Shown: positions 8,120-17,447, counted from the stretch's first letter. The stretch is DNA of 28,164 nucleotides from an uncultured Geobacteraceae bacterium (GCA_937958075.1 CALFFB010000020.1:1-28164), one strand, 5' to 3'. Notes: generated by a model from the sequence alone, not told the origin. Numbers and translations are program-made.

Positions 8120-8150
8120 TTGCTGACCAATCGGGCCGTACGCAACTCTT

Positions 8151-9545
8151 TTAGGAATCGGCATTGTCAGATTTTTCATCGGCGATCCCCAGTTTCTCCA
8201 GGCGGTAGCGCATGGAACGAAAACTGACGCCCAGCAGCTGCGCCGCTTTGGTGCGAACACCGCCGGCCTGCTGCAGGGCCAGCAGCAGAACCTGGCGCTC
8301 CTGTTCTTCCAGCCAGGGCTCCAGCTTGAAGCCGGCGGGAATCTCCGTCAGGCCCGCCGGCGGACAGACGCTCTGCCCCGCGAACTGGGGCGGCAGCAGA
8401 TCGGCCGTCAACCTCTCCGTCCCTCCGAGCACCAGACACCGCTCCACCAGATTCTCCAGCTCCCGGACATTCCCCGGCCAGTCGTAATTCACCAGCATCT
8501 CCAGAGCCGGCTTGTCGATATGGTAGGTTTCACGGCCGGTTTTCTTGCGGTAGAAACTCTGGATCAACAGAGGGATATCGCCGCGCCGTTCACGCAGTGG
8601 GGGCATCTCAACGGTCACGACATTGAGCCGGTAAAAGAGATCCTCGCGAAAGCTGCCCTGCCGGATATTCTCCTGCAGGTCCTGATTGGTGGCGGCGATC
8701 AGGCGGATATCAAGGGGAATGGTGGTGGTTCCGCCGACCCGCCGAAATTCCCGCTCCTGCAGCACCCGCAGCAGCTTGACCTGCATCCCCATGGGCAACT
8801 CACCAATTTCATCAAGGAACAAAGTCCCCTGATGCGCGGTTTCGAACAACCCCTGCTTTTTCCTGTCGGCTCCGGTAAAGGCACCGCGTTCGTGGCCGAA
8901 GAGCTCGCTCTCCAGCAGATTTTCCGGGATCGCGCCGCAGTTGATGGGCACAAAGGGGCGGTCCTTTCTGCTGCTGCCGGAGTGCAGGGCCTGGGCCACA
9001 AGTTCCTTGCCGGTGCCGCTCTCACCGGTGATCAGTACATTGGCCTGACTTGGTGCGATGCGCTCCAGCAAAGCGAGCAGTCGCTTCATGGCCGCACTCT
9101 GTCCGATCAGGCTGCTGAAGGAGAAACGTTCCCTGAGGCGCTGTTTGAGCTGCCGGTTCTCACGGCGCAACTGTCGCCGTTCAAGAGCCTTCTTCACGAC
9201 CAGGCGGATTTCGTCATTCTTGAAGGGCTTGGTGATATAGTCGTAGGCACCAAGCTTCATTGCTTCGACGGCCTCTTCCGTGGAAGAAAAGGCCGTTATC
9301 ATGATCAGGGTCGTATCGTCATCCTGCCGCCGCAGCTGTCGCAACAGCTCAATGCCGGTCATCTGCGGCATTTTCATATCACTGATGATCAGGTCATAGG
9401 AGCGCTGTTCGATCTGTTCCAGGGCGGCAACCCCGTTGTCGGCAGTGTCGACCTGATAACCCTGGCGCTGCAGCAGCAGGGTCAGCATTTCACGCAAACT
9501 GGCTTCATCATCAACAATAAGAATACGTGATTCGCTGCCGTTCAT
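8151..9545 (-). CDS. pilR: Sigma-54-dependent response regulator PilR
   Basis: A 464-residue NtrC-type activator. The receiver domain (~5–120) has the acidic pair D12/D13, the phospho-acceptor D56 and a conserved Lys in ITKPF. The AAA+ domain (~145–380) has Walker A GESGTGKE, the sigma-54 contact loop GAFTGA (221–226), Walker B-like LFLDEIGEL and an arginine-finger region. The C-terminus is a Fis-type helix-turn-helix (KAAQLLGVSFRSMRYRLEKL). It overlaps pilS by 4 nt and follows the pilBTC genes, which identifies it as PilR, the activator of pilin transcription in Pseudomonas and Geobacter. It is the last gene of the pil unit; the expected pilA is not downstream. Confidence 0.94.
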   Translation of the reverse strand: MNGSESRILIVDDEASLREMLTLLLQRQGYQVDTADNGVAALEQIEQRSYDLIISDMKMPQMTGIELLRQLRRQDDDTTLIMITAFSSTEEAVEAMKLGAYDYITKPFKNDEIRLVVKKALERRQLRRENRQLKQRLRERFSFSSLIGQSAAMKRLLALLERIAPSQANVLITGESGTGKELVAQALHSGSSRKDRPFVPINCGAIPENLLESELFGHERGAFTGADRKKQGLFETAHQGTLFLDEIGELPMGMQVKLLRVLQEREFRRVGGTTTIPLDIRLIAATNQDLQENIRQGSFREDLFYRLNVVTVEMPPLRERRGDIPLLIQSFYRKKTGRETYHIDKPALEMLVNYDWPGNVRELENLVERCLVLGGTERLTADLLPPQFAGQSVCPPAGLTEIPAGFKLEPWLEEQERQVLLLALQQAGGVRTKAAQLLGVSFRSMRYRLEKLGIADEKSDNADS

Positions 9546-11200
9546 CGCTGATCCTTTTCATCCTGGGGAAAGTCAAGCACAAACCGGGCTCCGCCCAGAG
9601 GGGAATCGGTGACCGACACCCTGCCCCGATGGGCATCGGCAATGGCGAAAACCGTCGCCAGCCCAAGTCCGGTGCCACGGCTTTTGCTGGAAAAGAAAGG
9701 TTCGAAGATGCGCTCCTTGTGGTCATCGGCAACCCCCGGTCCATTGTCCTCGACCCAGAAGCTGAACGGCTGGTTGCTCCTCGCGACAAGGCGCAGCTCT
9801 TTCGGCGGCGGCGTTTCCTCCAGGGCCTCGGCGGCATTGATGGACAGATCCCACAAGGCCTGCCAGATCTGCTGCCGGTCAAGGGTCACCAGACAGGGGC
9901 GGGGCACTTCCGTTGTTATCCTGATGTCTGCAAAGCGACTGTCACGTTGCAGGATCTGCTCAAGCTCCTGTACCAGTTCGGCAAAATCAAAGGTGCTTCT
10001 GACGGGCGGTTGCGGCTTGGCAAAACTCAAGAAATCACTGAGCAGCCCGTTGAGGCGCTCGGCCTCCTTGACGACAATCCCGAGGAGGCGCTGATCATCG
10101 GCTTCGAGGTGGCTGTTTTCCAGTATCAGCTGCGCCGAACCACTGATAGAGGCCAGAGGGTTACGGATCTCGTGGGCGAGCCCGGCGGACAGACGCCCGA
10201 TGGCAGCCAGGCGATCCGACTGTTTGAGCTGGTTTTCGATGCGCTTGAGTTCGGTCAGATCCTGAAAGGTCACCAGCGTCCCGAGATCTCCCCCCCGGTT
10301 ATCCCTGGCAAAGGTCGTAGCATAGCCCAGAACCAGCTCCCTGCCGGCAGGGTGGACATAAGGTCCCTCCGCGCGACTGACAGGGTGGGCCAGCCGCACG
10401 CCATCCGGAATCAGGTCGGGAAAGATCTCGTCAAGCAGGCGATCGTAAACCTCATGCAGGGATAGTCCGGAAATATCCGCCGCCGCCCGGTTGAAGGAGC
10501 GGATCCGTCCCGCCGGATTGACCAGCATCACCCCGCTGTTGATATGCGCCAGAATCGTGCGGTTCATGCGCTCAAGCTCGGCGTAATCGATGCTTTTGCG
10601 CTCCAGCAGAGCCTCACTGCGACGCCAGCGCTCGGCCAGGGTGCCGCTGAGAACGGCCGTCAGGAAAAAGGCGACATAGTGAACGAAAATGGCGTTGAAA
10701 AAGGCGGCGTCAGCCATGGCCCTTTCCAGCTTCAACAGGGGAAACCACTGATAAAACTGTACCACCAGCAGGCTGCCGAACAGAATCGCCGCGGTCGCCG
10801 CGGCGATGATGGTCAACCGACGTGAGAGGAGAAAACTGGCACCGATGATCACCAGCAGATAGGCGAAGGAAAATACACTCTCCACCGCCCCGGTGAGCAG
10901 GATGAGCAGGGTGACAAAGAGCAGATCCCAGATGATCTGGGCGTGGGTCAGAGACACGACCCGGTGAACGCGGCGCAGCAGCAGAGCCACCACCAGGGCT
11001 TCGGCATAGGCCACAGCAAGGAAGAAAAACAGCGGGATGGCGGACTGGCCGAGGTTCCCCTGCAGATAGAAGAAGGCCGCCCCCCCCAGGAGCAGCGTAA
11101 TAACGGCGGTGCGTCCGGTGAGGTACCAGACCAGGCTCCGCTCCCTGGAGCGGATCAGTTGCGAATCAGCTACCTCCTCGACGGCCATCGCTCCGATCAA
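9542..11200 (-). CDS. pilS: Membrane sensor histidine kinase PilS
   Basis: A 552-residue kinase. About six hydrophobic segments fill the first ~200 residues. A PAS domain follows (INSGVMLVNPAGRIRSFNRA onward), then the dimerisation/phospho-acceptor helix with H343 in HEIRNPLASISGSAQ. The HATPase domain has N-box INAAEAL, G1 VEDNGPGV and G2 GTGLGLATV. The multi-helix membrane domain plus PAS is the PilS layout. The start overlaps the pilC stop (ATGA) and the stop overlaps the pilR start, so pilC, pilS and pilR are translationally linked. It probably senses pilin levels in the membrane, as in Pseudomonas aeruginosa, and phosphorylates PilR; that mechanism is inferred from the family. Confidence 0.93.
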   Translation of the reverse strand: MIGAMAVEEVADSQLIRSRERSLVWYLTGRTAVITLLLGGAAFFYLQGNLGQSAIPLFFFLAVAYAEALVVALLLRRVHRVVSLTHAQIIWDLLFVTLLILLTGAVESVFSFAYLLVIIGASFLLSRRLTIIAAATAAILFGSLLVVQFYQWFPLLKLERAMADAAFFNAIFVHYVAFFLTAVLSGTLAERWRRSEALLERKSIDYAELERMNRTILAHINSGVMLVNPAGRIRSFNRAAADISGLSLHEVYDRLLDEIFPDLIPDGVRLAHPVSRAEGPYVHPAGRELVLGYATTFARDNRGGDLGTLVTFQDLTELKRIENQLKQSDRLAAIGRLSAGLAHEIRNPLASISGSAQLILENSHLEADDQRLLGIVVKEAERLNGLLSDFLSFAKPQPPVRSTFDFAELVQELEQILQRDSRFADIRITTEVPRPCLVTLDRQQIWQALWDLSINAAEALEETPPPKELRLVARSNQPFSFWVEDNGPGVADDHKERIFEPFFSSKSRGTGLGLATVFAIADAHRGRVSVTDSPLGGARFVLDFPQDEKDQR

Positions 11201-12411
11201 CCGCCAACGGTGCCGGCCAGCTGGAAAATCGGCAGGTACATGGCGACAACCAGGCCGCCGACGGAGGTTCCGAGGAACAGCATCAGCAGCGGCTCCATCA
11301 TGGCCGTGAGGTTATTGACCGCGTCATCGACCTCGTCGTCATAAAAATCCGCGATCTTGCCGAGCATGGTATCAAGGGCGCCGGCCTGCTCGCCGACTTC
11401 GATCATCTGGCAGACCATGGGCGGAAAGACCCCGGATTCACGCAGGGGCTCGGCGATGGTTTTCCCCTCGCTGATACTGCTGCGCACCTTGATAATGGCC
11501 TTTTCCACCGTCCGGTTGCCGGCGGTTTTGGCGACGATATCCAGGCCGTCAAGAATGGGCACACCGCTGGAGATCATGGTCGACATGGTCCTGGCGAACT
11601 TGGCGACGGCGACCTTGCGGATAAGCATGCCGAAAACCGGCAACTTGAGGGCCCAGTTGTCGATCTTGTCCCGGCCTTTGCGCGTGGCGTAGACCTTCTT
11701 GAAAGCAAAGATGGCGACAAAAATGAAGACAATGATGAGCAGGAAATAGTTCTGAACAAAGTTGCTGAGATTGATAACCATCTGGGTCGGTGCCGGCAGG
11801 GCGCCGCCGAAATCGGCAAACATCTTCTCAAAGGCAGGGATAACGAACATCAGAATGACGGTGATGACGATAATGGCAATGCCGACGATGGTCGCCGGAT
11901 AGGTCATGGCGCTTTTGACCTTTTTCTTCAGCTTCAGGGCTTTCTCGATGTAGACGGCAAGCCGGTTGAGAATGGTATCGAGAATACCGCCGACTTCCCC
12001 CGCCGCCACCAGGTTGACGTACAGTTCGTTGAAAGCTTTGGGGTGCTTGCGCAGGGCATCGGCAAAGGTCGATCCGGACTCGACATCGGACTTGACCTTG
12101 ACCAGAACCTCCTTGAAAGTTTTGTTGGGCTGCTGGGTGGAGAGAATCTCCAGACACTGGACCAAAGGCAGGCCGGCGTCGATCATGGTGGCGAACTGCC
12201 GGGTAAAGACCACGAGATCCTTGGTGGTGATCTTGGGCTTGAGAAAACCGATATTGATCTCGGCGTTGAGGCCGCTGGCGCTCTTGACCTTGGTCACCTG
12301 AATGCCCTGACGTCGCAGACTGGCGGTGACGGCTCCCTCGCTGGCGGCATCCATGGTTCCCTGTTGAGATTTTCCGTCCCTTGACCGGCCCGTCCATTTA
12401 AACTTCGGCAT
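11197..12411 (-). CDS. pilC: Type IV pilus inner-membrane platform protein PilC
   Basis: A 404-residue protein with a short soluble N-terminus (MPKFKWTGRSRDGKSQQG) and two repeated T2SS-F domains at about 70–195 and 275–400. Each domain begins with a similar FTRQFATMIDAGLPL / FARTMSTMISSGVPI segment. Hydrophobic helices lie near residue 170, around 220 and at the C-terminus. PilC is the polytopic platform that couples the PilB and PilT motors to pilin addition and removal. Its place between pilT and pilS is the Geobacter-like order. AAGGGG lies about 10 nt before the ATG. Paralogous GspF is excluded mainly by context. Confidence 0.95.
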   Translation of the reverse strand: MPKFKWTGRSRDGKSQQGTMDAASEGAVTASLRRQGIQVTKVKSASGLNAEINIGFLKPKITTKDLVVFTRQFATMIDAGLPLVQCLEILSTQQPNKTFKEVLVKVKSDVESGSTFADALRKHPKAFNELYVNLVAAGEVGGILDTILNRLAVYIEKALKLKKKVKSAMTYPATIVGIAIIVITVILMFVIPAFEKMFADFGGALPAPTQMVINLSNFVQNYFLLIIVFIFVAIFAFKKVYATRKGRDKIDNWALKLPVFGMLIRKVAVAKFARTMSTMISSGVPILDGLDIVAKTAGNRTVEKAIIKVRSSISEGKTIAEPLRESGVFPPMVCQMIEVGEQAGALDTMLGKIADFYDDEVDDAVNNLTAMMEPLLMLFLGTSVGGLVVAMYLPIFQLAGTVGG

Positions 12412-12466
12412 GGACTCTACCCCTTTCAGACATGATTGTTTAACACTCAGGCAACCTCTGCCGATA

Positions 12467-13567
12467 TTACATGTTCATGGATTTTCGGCGGCTCAAAACC
12501 GACTGCGGATTGGCGAACATCTGCCTGAGCTCGTCAAGATCCTGCGACCGCGCCATGGCATCCTCTTCGGTAATCTGCCGCGAATGGGCCAGCAGAAACA
12601 GCGACTGGTTCAGGGTCTGCATGGCGAACTTATCCTGACCGATCTGCATCTGCGAATAAATCTGGTGGATTTTGTCTTCCCGGATCAGGTTGCGGATCGC
12701 CGGGTTGGGCACCATGATTTCCAGGGCCATGCACCGCCCCTTGCCGCTGGCCTTGGGAATCAGCGCCTGCGACAACACCCCTTCCAGCACGAAAGAGAGC
12801 TGGGTACGCACCTGTGCCTGCTGGGTGGTGGGAAAGACATCGATAATCCGGTTCATGGTCTGCACGCAGGAATTGGTATGCAGGGTGGCAAAACACAAGT
12901 GACCGGTTTCGGCGATGGTCAGGGCCGCTTCAATGGTTTCAATGTCACGCAACTCCCCGAGCAGAACAACATCGGGATCCTGCCGCAGGATGTACTTCAG
13001 GGCCTTTTTGAAGGAATCGGTGTCAGCTCCGACTTCCCGCTGATTGACCAGGCATTTTTTGTGGGAATGGACATACTCGATGGGGTCTTCAATGGTGACA
13101 ATATGCTCGCTGCGCTCACTGTTGATGGCGTCGATAATCGCCGCCAGGGTCGTGGTTTTACCGCTGCCGGTAGGTCCGGTCACCAGCACCAGCCCGCGTG
13201 GTTTTTTTGACAGGGTGCGCACCACCGGCGGCAGGCCAAGCTCTTCAAATCCCTTGATTTCAAAGGGAATGGCACGGAAAGCTCCGGCCACCGCACCCCG
13301 CTGGATAAAAATATTGGCACGAAAGCGCGACAAGCCCTTGATACCGAAGGACAGATCAAGTTCCTTCTCTTCCTCGAAGGTGCGCTTCTGGGCATCGGTC
13401 AGCACGCTGTAACAGAGCTGCTTGGTCTCCGCCGCCGTCAGCTTGGGGGTATTCAGCGGATTGACCTTGCCATCGATACGGATCTGCGGCGGCGTTCCGG
13501 TGGACACGTGCAGGTCGGACGCCTGCCGCTCGATCATAACCTTCAGAAGCTGATGCATGCTGACCAT
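12467..13567 (-). CDS. pilT: Type IV pilus retraction ATPase PilT
   Basis: A 366-residue cytoplasmic hexameric ATPase. It has an N-terminal PAS-like domain (ASDLHVSTGTPPQIRIDG), Walker A GPTGSGKT (131–138), Asp box and Walker B-type LLGELRD, the His box FATLHTNS, and the AIRNLIRE motif (290–297) required for retraction in PilT proteins. Length and the AIRNL motif distinguish it from PilU and PilB. It powers pilus depolymerisation and twitching. It lies between pilB (87-nt gap) and pilC (55-nt gap). GGGAGGG precedes the ATG, and a second Met is at codon 4. In Geobacter the pilT copy in this cluster is called pilT4; other paralogues cannot be assessed here. Confidence 0.95.
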   Translation of the reverse strand: MVSMHQLLKVMIERQASDLHVSTGTPPQIRIDGKVNPLNTPKLTAAETKQLCYSVLTDAQKRTFEEEKELDLSFGIKGLSRFRANIFIQRGAVAGAFRAIPFEIKGFEELGLPPVVRTLSKKPRGLVLVTGPTGSGKTTTLAAIIDAINSERSEHIVTIEDPIEYVHSHKKCLVNQREVGADTDSFKKALKYILRQDPDVVLLGELRDIETIEAALTIAETGHLCFATLHTNSCVQTMNRIIDVFPTTQQAQVRTQLSFVLEGVLSQALIPKASGKGRCMALEIMVPNPAIRNLIREDKIHQIYSQMQIGQDKFAMQTLNQSLFLLAHSRQITEEDAMARSQDLDELRQMFANPQSVLSRRKSMNM

Positions 13568-13654
13568 AATTCGCGTCCCTCCCTGTGGCGGGCCATTGGC
13601 CTTCCCTTAAAAAATCAATGCAACCTTGTCGTTTTCAGCGCAAACAGTCTGTGT

Positions 13655-15355
13655 CTAATCATCGGCGACGGTTGTGCGTAAAACCTCTTCGAGGGTCGTC
13701 ACCCCCTCTGCCATTTTCGTCAAAGCCGCCTGACGCATGGTCTTGACCCCCAGGCGCATGGACTCCTGCTTGATCTCGGCAGTATTGGCGCCGGCCAGAA
13801 TCGCCTCGCGGATCTCCTCGAACATGGGCATCACCTGATAAAAACCGACCCGCCCCTTGTAACCGGTATCGTTGCACTCAGAGCAGCCGCGCCCCTTGTA
13901 AACCACCAGCTTGGCGGCTTCAGCTTCCGGTACGCCGGCATCGATGAGAGCTTCAACAGGATAGTGCTGCTCCTCCTTGCATTTGGAACAGATCCGGCGC
14001 CCCAGCCGCTGGGCGGAGATCAGGTTGACCGCGGAGGACACCAGGAAGGGCTCGATCCCCATGTTGAGCAGACGGTTGACGGTACTGGGCGCGTCGTTGG
14101 TGTGCAGGGTGGACAGCACCAGGTGACCGGTGAGGGCCGCCTTGACGCCGATTTCCGCGGTCTCGAAATCGCGGATCTCGCCGATCATGATGATGTCGGG
14201 ATCCTGTCGCAAAAAGGCGCGCAGCGCCGCCGCGAAGTTCAGGCCGATCTCTTCGTGCATCTGCACCTGATTGATACCGGCGAAGTTGAACTCCACCGGA
14301 TCTTCCGCCGTCGAGATATTCTCGCTGACCTTGTTCAGCTCCGACAGGGCCGAATAGAGGGAAACGGTCTTGCCGCTACCCGTCGGCCCGGTGACCAGCA
14401 CCATGCCGAAGGGTTTGTGAATCTCCCGCTTGAACCATTCAAGGGCCTGCTCTTCGTAGCCGAGCTTGGTCATGTCCAGTTGCAGACTGCTTTTGTCGAG
14501 GAGACGCAGAACCACCTTTTCCCCGAACAGGGTCGGTAGACAGTTGACGCGAAAATCCATCTCCTGGCCGCGCCCGACCTTGATCTTGATGCGCCCGTCC
14601 TGGGGCAGGCGGCGTTCGGCGATATCCAGATTGGCCATGATCTTCAACCGCGAGGTGATGGCGTTTTTCAGCTTGCGTGGCGGCTTCATGACCTCGTACA
14701 GAACCCCGTCAATACGGTAACGCACCCGAAACAGGTGCTCGTAGGGCTCGATATGAATATCCGAAGCCTTCTTTTTTATGGCATCGGTCAGAATCAGGTT
14801 GACCAGCTTGACCACCGGTGCGTCCTCGCTGGCGCGTTCCAGCTCGTTGATATCCTCGGCCGACGCATCATCGACAAACTCCAGGTCGATATCCTCAAGC
14901 TCATTGAGGGTTTCCTCCATGCTCGCCGTCTGGTCGTAATACTTGTCGATGGCGTCCCTGATGGCCGCTTCCGCCGCCACCACCACTTCGACATTGTAGC
15001 CGGTCATGAACTTGATATCGTCAATGGCAAAGATATTGGACGGGTCGGACATGGCGACGATCATCGTCGAACCGGCCCGGTTGATGGGGAGCAGCTGGTA
15101 TTTCTGGGCGACATCGGCCGGAATCAGCTTGATAATGGCCGGATCGATCTCAAACTGGGCGAGGTCAATGGAAGGGACACCATAATGACGGGAAAGAAAG
15201 GAGGCCAGGTCATGCTCCTGAACATAACCCAGCTTGACCAGAGCGGCGCCGAGACGGATCCCCTCCCGTTTCTGTTCAGCGATGGCCTTAGCCAGCTGGT
15301 CATCGGAAATCAGCTGATTTCTGACCAGCAACTCACCCAGGCGGCTGACGCTCAT
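13655..15355 (-). CDS. pilB: Type IV pilus assembly ATPase PilB
   Basis: A 566-residue extension motor. The N-terminal MshEN/T2SSE-N domain is at about 1–140 (RLGELLVRNQLISDDQLAKA); such domains often bind cyclic-di-GMP. The C-terminal ATPase has Walker A GPTGSGKT (323–330), an Asp box (STAEDPVEF), Walker B IIMIGEIRD and His box LSTLHTND. A tetracysteine zinc site is formed by C456, C459, C491 and C494. It drives pilus polymerisation with PilC. It starts 22 nt after aroE, so the pil genes are probably co-transcribed with aroE and ribF. AAGGG lies upstream of the ATG. Confidence 0.95.
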   Translation of the reverse strand: MSVSRLGELLVRNQLISDDQLAKAIAEQKREGIRLGAALVKLGYVQEHDLASFLSRHYGVPSIDLAQFEIDPAIIKLIPADVAQKYQLLPINRAGSTMIVAMSDPSNIFAIDDIKFMTGYNVEVVVAAEAAIRDAIDKYYDQTASMEETLNELEDIDLEFVDDASAEDINELERASEDAPVVKLVNLILTDAIKKKASDIHIEPYEHLFRVRYRIDGVLYEVMKPPRKLKNAITSRLKIMANLDIAERRLPQDGRIKIKVGRGQEMDFRVNCLPTLFGEKVVLRLLDKSSLQLDMTKLGYEEQALEWFKREIHKPFGMVLVTGPTGSGKTVSLYSALSELNKVSENISTAEDPVEFNFAGINQVQMHEEIGLNFAAALRAFLRQDPDIIMIGEIRDFETAEIGVKAALTGHLVLSTLHTNDAPSTVNRLLNMGIEPFLVSSAVNLISAQRLGRRICSKCKEEQHYPVEALIDAGVPEAEAAKLVVYKGRGCSECNDTGYKGRVGFYQVMPMFEEIREAILAGANTAEIKQESMRLGVKTMRQAALTKMAEGVTTLEEVLRTTVADD

Positions 15356-15377
15356 TGCGGTTAACCCTTTCCCCTGA

Positions 15378-16253
15378 TTATCTATTCAACTGACGGATAA
15401 ATTCATGTAATCGCTGCTGCATAAACTGCTGTGGGCAGTCCTTTCCTGTCCATAACAGAAAAGCGTCCTCCCCCTGGGCCGCCAGCAGCGAGAAGCCATC
15501 GACACAGGCCAGTCCTGCCGCCCGCGCCGCGTTGACCAGCGGCGTACCGGCTACGGAATATACCATATCATATAATGATACACTACGTTTAACCTGCTCC
15601 AATGATAAAAAATCGAGGGATTCCCCGCGCAAGCCCAAGGCGGTGGTATTGACAATCAGATCGGCCCGGGCAACCGCCCGCGCAAAGTCCGGACCCTGAT
15701 AATCCATGCCGGTGACGCCGGTTGCTGCCGCTGCCGGCGCCAATGCAGCGGCCAGTTGTCGGGCCCGCTCCAGGGTGCGGTTGGCTACCGCAATGGAATC
15801 GACCTCTGTCGTCAGCAAGGCGGCAACCGCCGCCCGGCAGGCGCCGCCGGCACCGAGGAGCAGCACCTCTTTACCACGGGGATCAAAGCCGAGCTGCTGC
15901 TGCGTCGAGCGCAGAAAACCCGTGGCGTCGGTGTTGTAACCGGTGAGCACCCCGTCCTCGTTGACCACCGTGTTGACCGCGCCGATCCGCTCGGCCAGAG
16001 GATCAAGCCGGTCGAGCAGCGGCACGATAGCTTCCTTGTGGGGGATGGTGACATTGATGCCGGCGATGCGCAGAGCACGCAGGGCCGCTACCGCCGCCGG
16101 CAGGTCTGCCGGAGTAACGTGAAAAGGCACATAAACGGCATCCAGGGCAAAATGGGCAAAGGCCGCATTCTGCATCACCGGCGACAGGGAGTGGCCGACC
16201 GGATCGCCAAAAATACCGTAAACCTTTGTTTTTCCGGTTATCCCGTCAATCAT
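15378..16253 (-). CDS. aroE: Shikimate dehydrogenase (NADP+)
   Basis: A 291-residue AroE that reduces 3-dehydroshikimate to shikimate in aromatic amino acid synthesis. Substrate motifs are GHSLSP (20–25), NVTIPHK with catalytic Lys73, and YNTDATG with Asp109. The nucleotide-binding motif is GAGGACR (134–140), followed by VANRT, which suits NADP. The ATG shares one base with the ribF stop (TAATG). Linkage of aroE to pilB is seen in related delta-proteobacteria and probably reflects transcriptional convenience rather than function. No missing residue was noticed. Confidence 0.95.
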   Translation of the reverse strand: MIDGITGKTKVYGIFGDPVGHSLSPVMQNAAFAHFALDAVYVPFHVTPADLPAAVAALRALRIAGINVTIPHKEAIVPLLDRLDPLAERIGAVNTVVNEDGVLTGYNTDATGFLRSTQQQLGFDPRGKEVLLLGAGGACRAAVAALLTTEVDSIAVANRTLERARQLAAALAPAAAATGVTGMDYQGPDFARAVARADLIVNTTALGLRGESLDFLSLEQVKRSVSLYDMVYSVAGTPLVNAARAAGLACVDGFSLLAAQGEDAFLLWTGKDCPQQFMQQRLHEFIRQLNR

Positions 16254-17248
16254 TAGCCCCCCTCTACGCCGGGCGGCGCTGCCGACGGACGACCTTCCAG
16301 ATATTCCTGATATTCAATCACCCGAACCCGTTGCAGCAACTGGCGCGCCTTAAGGACATCAGAGGCAATGGCCCGGGACAGTTCATCCACTCCGGAGAAG
16401 GTCTGTTCGGCGCGTAATCTCTCAATAAAATAGATGCGCAGGGATTCGCCGTACAGGGTACCGGTAAAGTCGAGGAGGTGCACCTCGATGGTCACATCCT
16501 CGCCGCCAAAGGTTGGCCGGTAGCCGATATTCACCACTCCGCCATACTCCAGATCCCCGTGGCGCGCCTTGACCACATAAACGCCGGGCGCCGGAATCAG
16601 CTCCTTGTCGGTGCGCAGATTCGCCGTCGGAAATCCCAGTTCGCGCCCGCGCTGAAACCCGCTCACGACCTCACCACGCAGATTGTACTGCCGCCCCAGA
16701 AGGGGCACAACCTGCGCCACCTGGCCGGCGGCTATCAGCTCACGGATCCGGGTTGAGCTGTAGGGTGTCCCGTCTTCACCCACCGGCTGCAGCACGTCAA
16801 CGGCGAACCCCTTCTTTTGCCCGTACTGCTGCAGAAACGTCGGGTTACCGCGCCGTGCCTTACCGAACGCGTAGTCATAACCAACCACCAGACCACGCAT
16901 CCGCAGACGCTTCAGCAGAATATCGTCGATAAAGGCTTCGGGGGACAGGGCGGCAAAGCCAACGTCAAAGGGGATTTCGACCAGCCAGTCCACGTGGGAG
17001 GCGGCAATCAGTCGTCGCCGTTCTTCACGGGTATTCAGTAGGAACGGCGCCTGCCGCGCTGCCAGAACCTTCAGAGGGTGGGGAAAAAACGTACAGACAA
17101 CCGCCTGACACTGTTGTTCTCTGGACCTTTTCAACAGCTGCCGGAACAGTTCCCGATGCCCCAGATGAACACCGTCAAAGTTGCCCAGAGTCACAATACT
17201 GGGGGAAAAGGAGACGGGGATATCTTCAAGGGAGGTAACGATATTCAT
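16253..17248 (-). CDS. ribF: Bifunctional riboflavin kinase / FAD synthetase RibF
   Basis: A 331-residue enzyme converting riboflavin to FMN and then FAD. The N-terminal adenylyltransferase domain has GNFDGVHLGH (22–31), FFPHPLKVL, and YSSTRIRELI near residue 170. The C-terminal flavokinase domain starts around 180 with the family signature GFQRGRELGFPTANL and continues through GVYVVKA and VNIGYRPTF. The start at 17248 was chosen because the longer frame adds a Cys-rich 16-residue leader (MYGRFYCRCCCGYC) that is not family-like, and the protein then begins MNIVTSLEDIP as usual. It is the first gene of the ribF–aroE–pilBTCSR unit. Repeat copy A lies in its upstream region. Confidence 0.94.
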   Translation of the reverse strand: MNIVTSLEDIPVSFSPSIVTLGNFDGVHLGHRELFRQLLKRSREQQCQAVVCTFFPHPLKVLAARQAPFLLNTREERRRLIAASHVDWLVEIPFDVGFAALSPEAFIDDILLKRLRMRGLVVGYDYAFGKARRGNPTFLQQYGQKKGFAVDVLQPVGEDGTPYSSTRIRELIAAGQVAQVVPLLGRQYNLRGEVVSGFQRGRELGFPTANLRTDKELIPAPGVYVVKARHGDLEYGGVVNIGYRPTFGGEDVTIEVHLLDFTGTLYGESLRIYFIERLRAEQTFSGVDELSRAIASDVLKARQLLQRVRVIEYQEYLEGRPSAAPPGVEGG

Positions 17249-17315
17249 AACAGAACAGTATCCACAGCAGCATCGACAATAAAAACGACCATACAACAGA
17301 ACAACTCAATTTCGG

Positions 17316-17425
17316 ACACAGGACTGGGGCTCCCGCTCCAGGGGACACTCTTCGCCGTCCTGGCCGTTCGACCGTCGCCATCCATGGTGCCAGCCGCCCT
17401 TATCATGGGAGACCCAATCTTGTGC
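17316..17425 (-). repeat. Structured dispersed repeat, copy A (minus orientation)
   Basis: First of four related elements. On the minus strand the outer arms (17407–17425 and 17316–17335) can pair over about 19 positions with two mismatches and two G·U pairs. The third helix pairs 17354–17360 with 17343–17348 around a GAAGA loop, with one bulged G. The second helix is the weakest of the four copies. The core shares ATGGATGGCGAC, GTCGAACGGCCAG and GACGGCGAAG with the other copies. It lies between the TIGR03790-like gene and ribF, in the sense orientation of both. The family is not recognised; see findings. Confidence 0.8.
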
Positions 17426-17447
17426 TGATCGATTGCGTTGCAACAAG

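Noticed and set aside
3487..8138. A shared ~13-nt sequence (ACGGCCCGATTGG) at 3487–3499 and inverted near 8127–8139, each close to a gene 3' end
   Set aside because: A 13-nt exact match is expected several times by chance in 28 kb, and neither site makes a convincing terminator.
8520..9530. 336-residue plus-strand frame opposite pilR
   Set aside because: It is the antisense shadow of conserved PilR motifs and has no family resemblance or ribosome site.
16253..17296. Longer RibF start at 17296
   Set aside because: The extra 16 residues are an atypical Cys-rich stretch; family members begin as the protein does from 17248.
17316..17425. FMN riboswitch upstream of ribF
   Set aside because: None of the conserved FMN-aptamer segments is present; the structured sequence there is the dispersed repeat.
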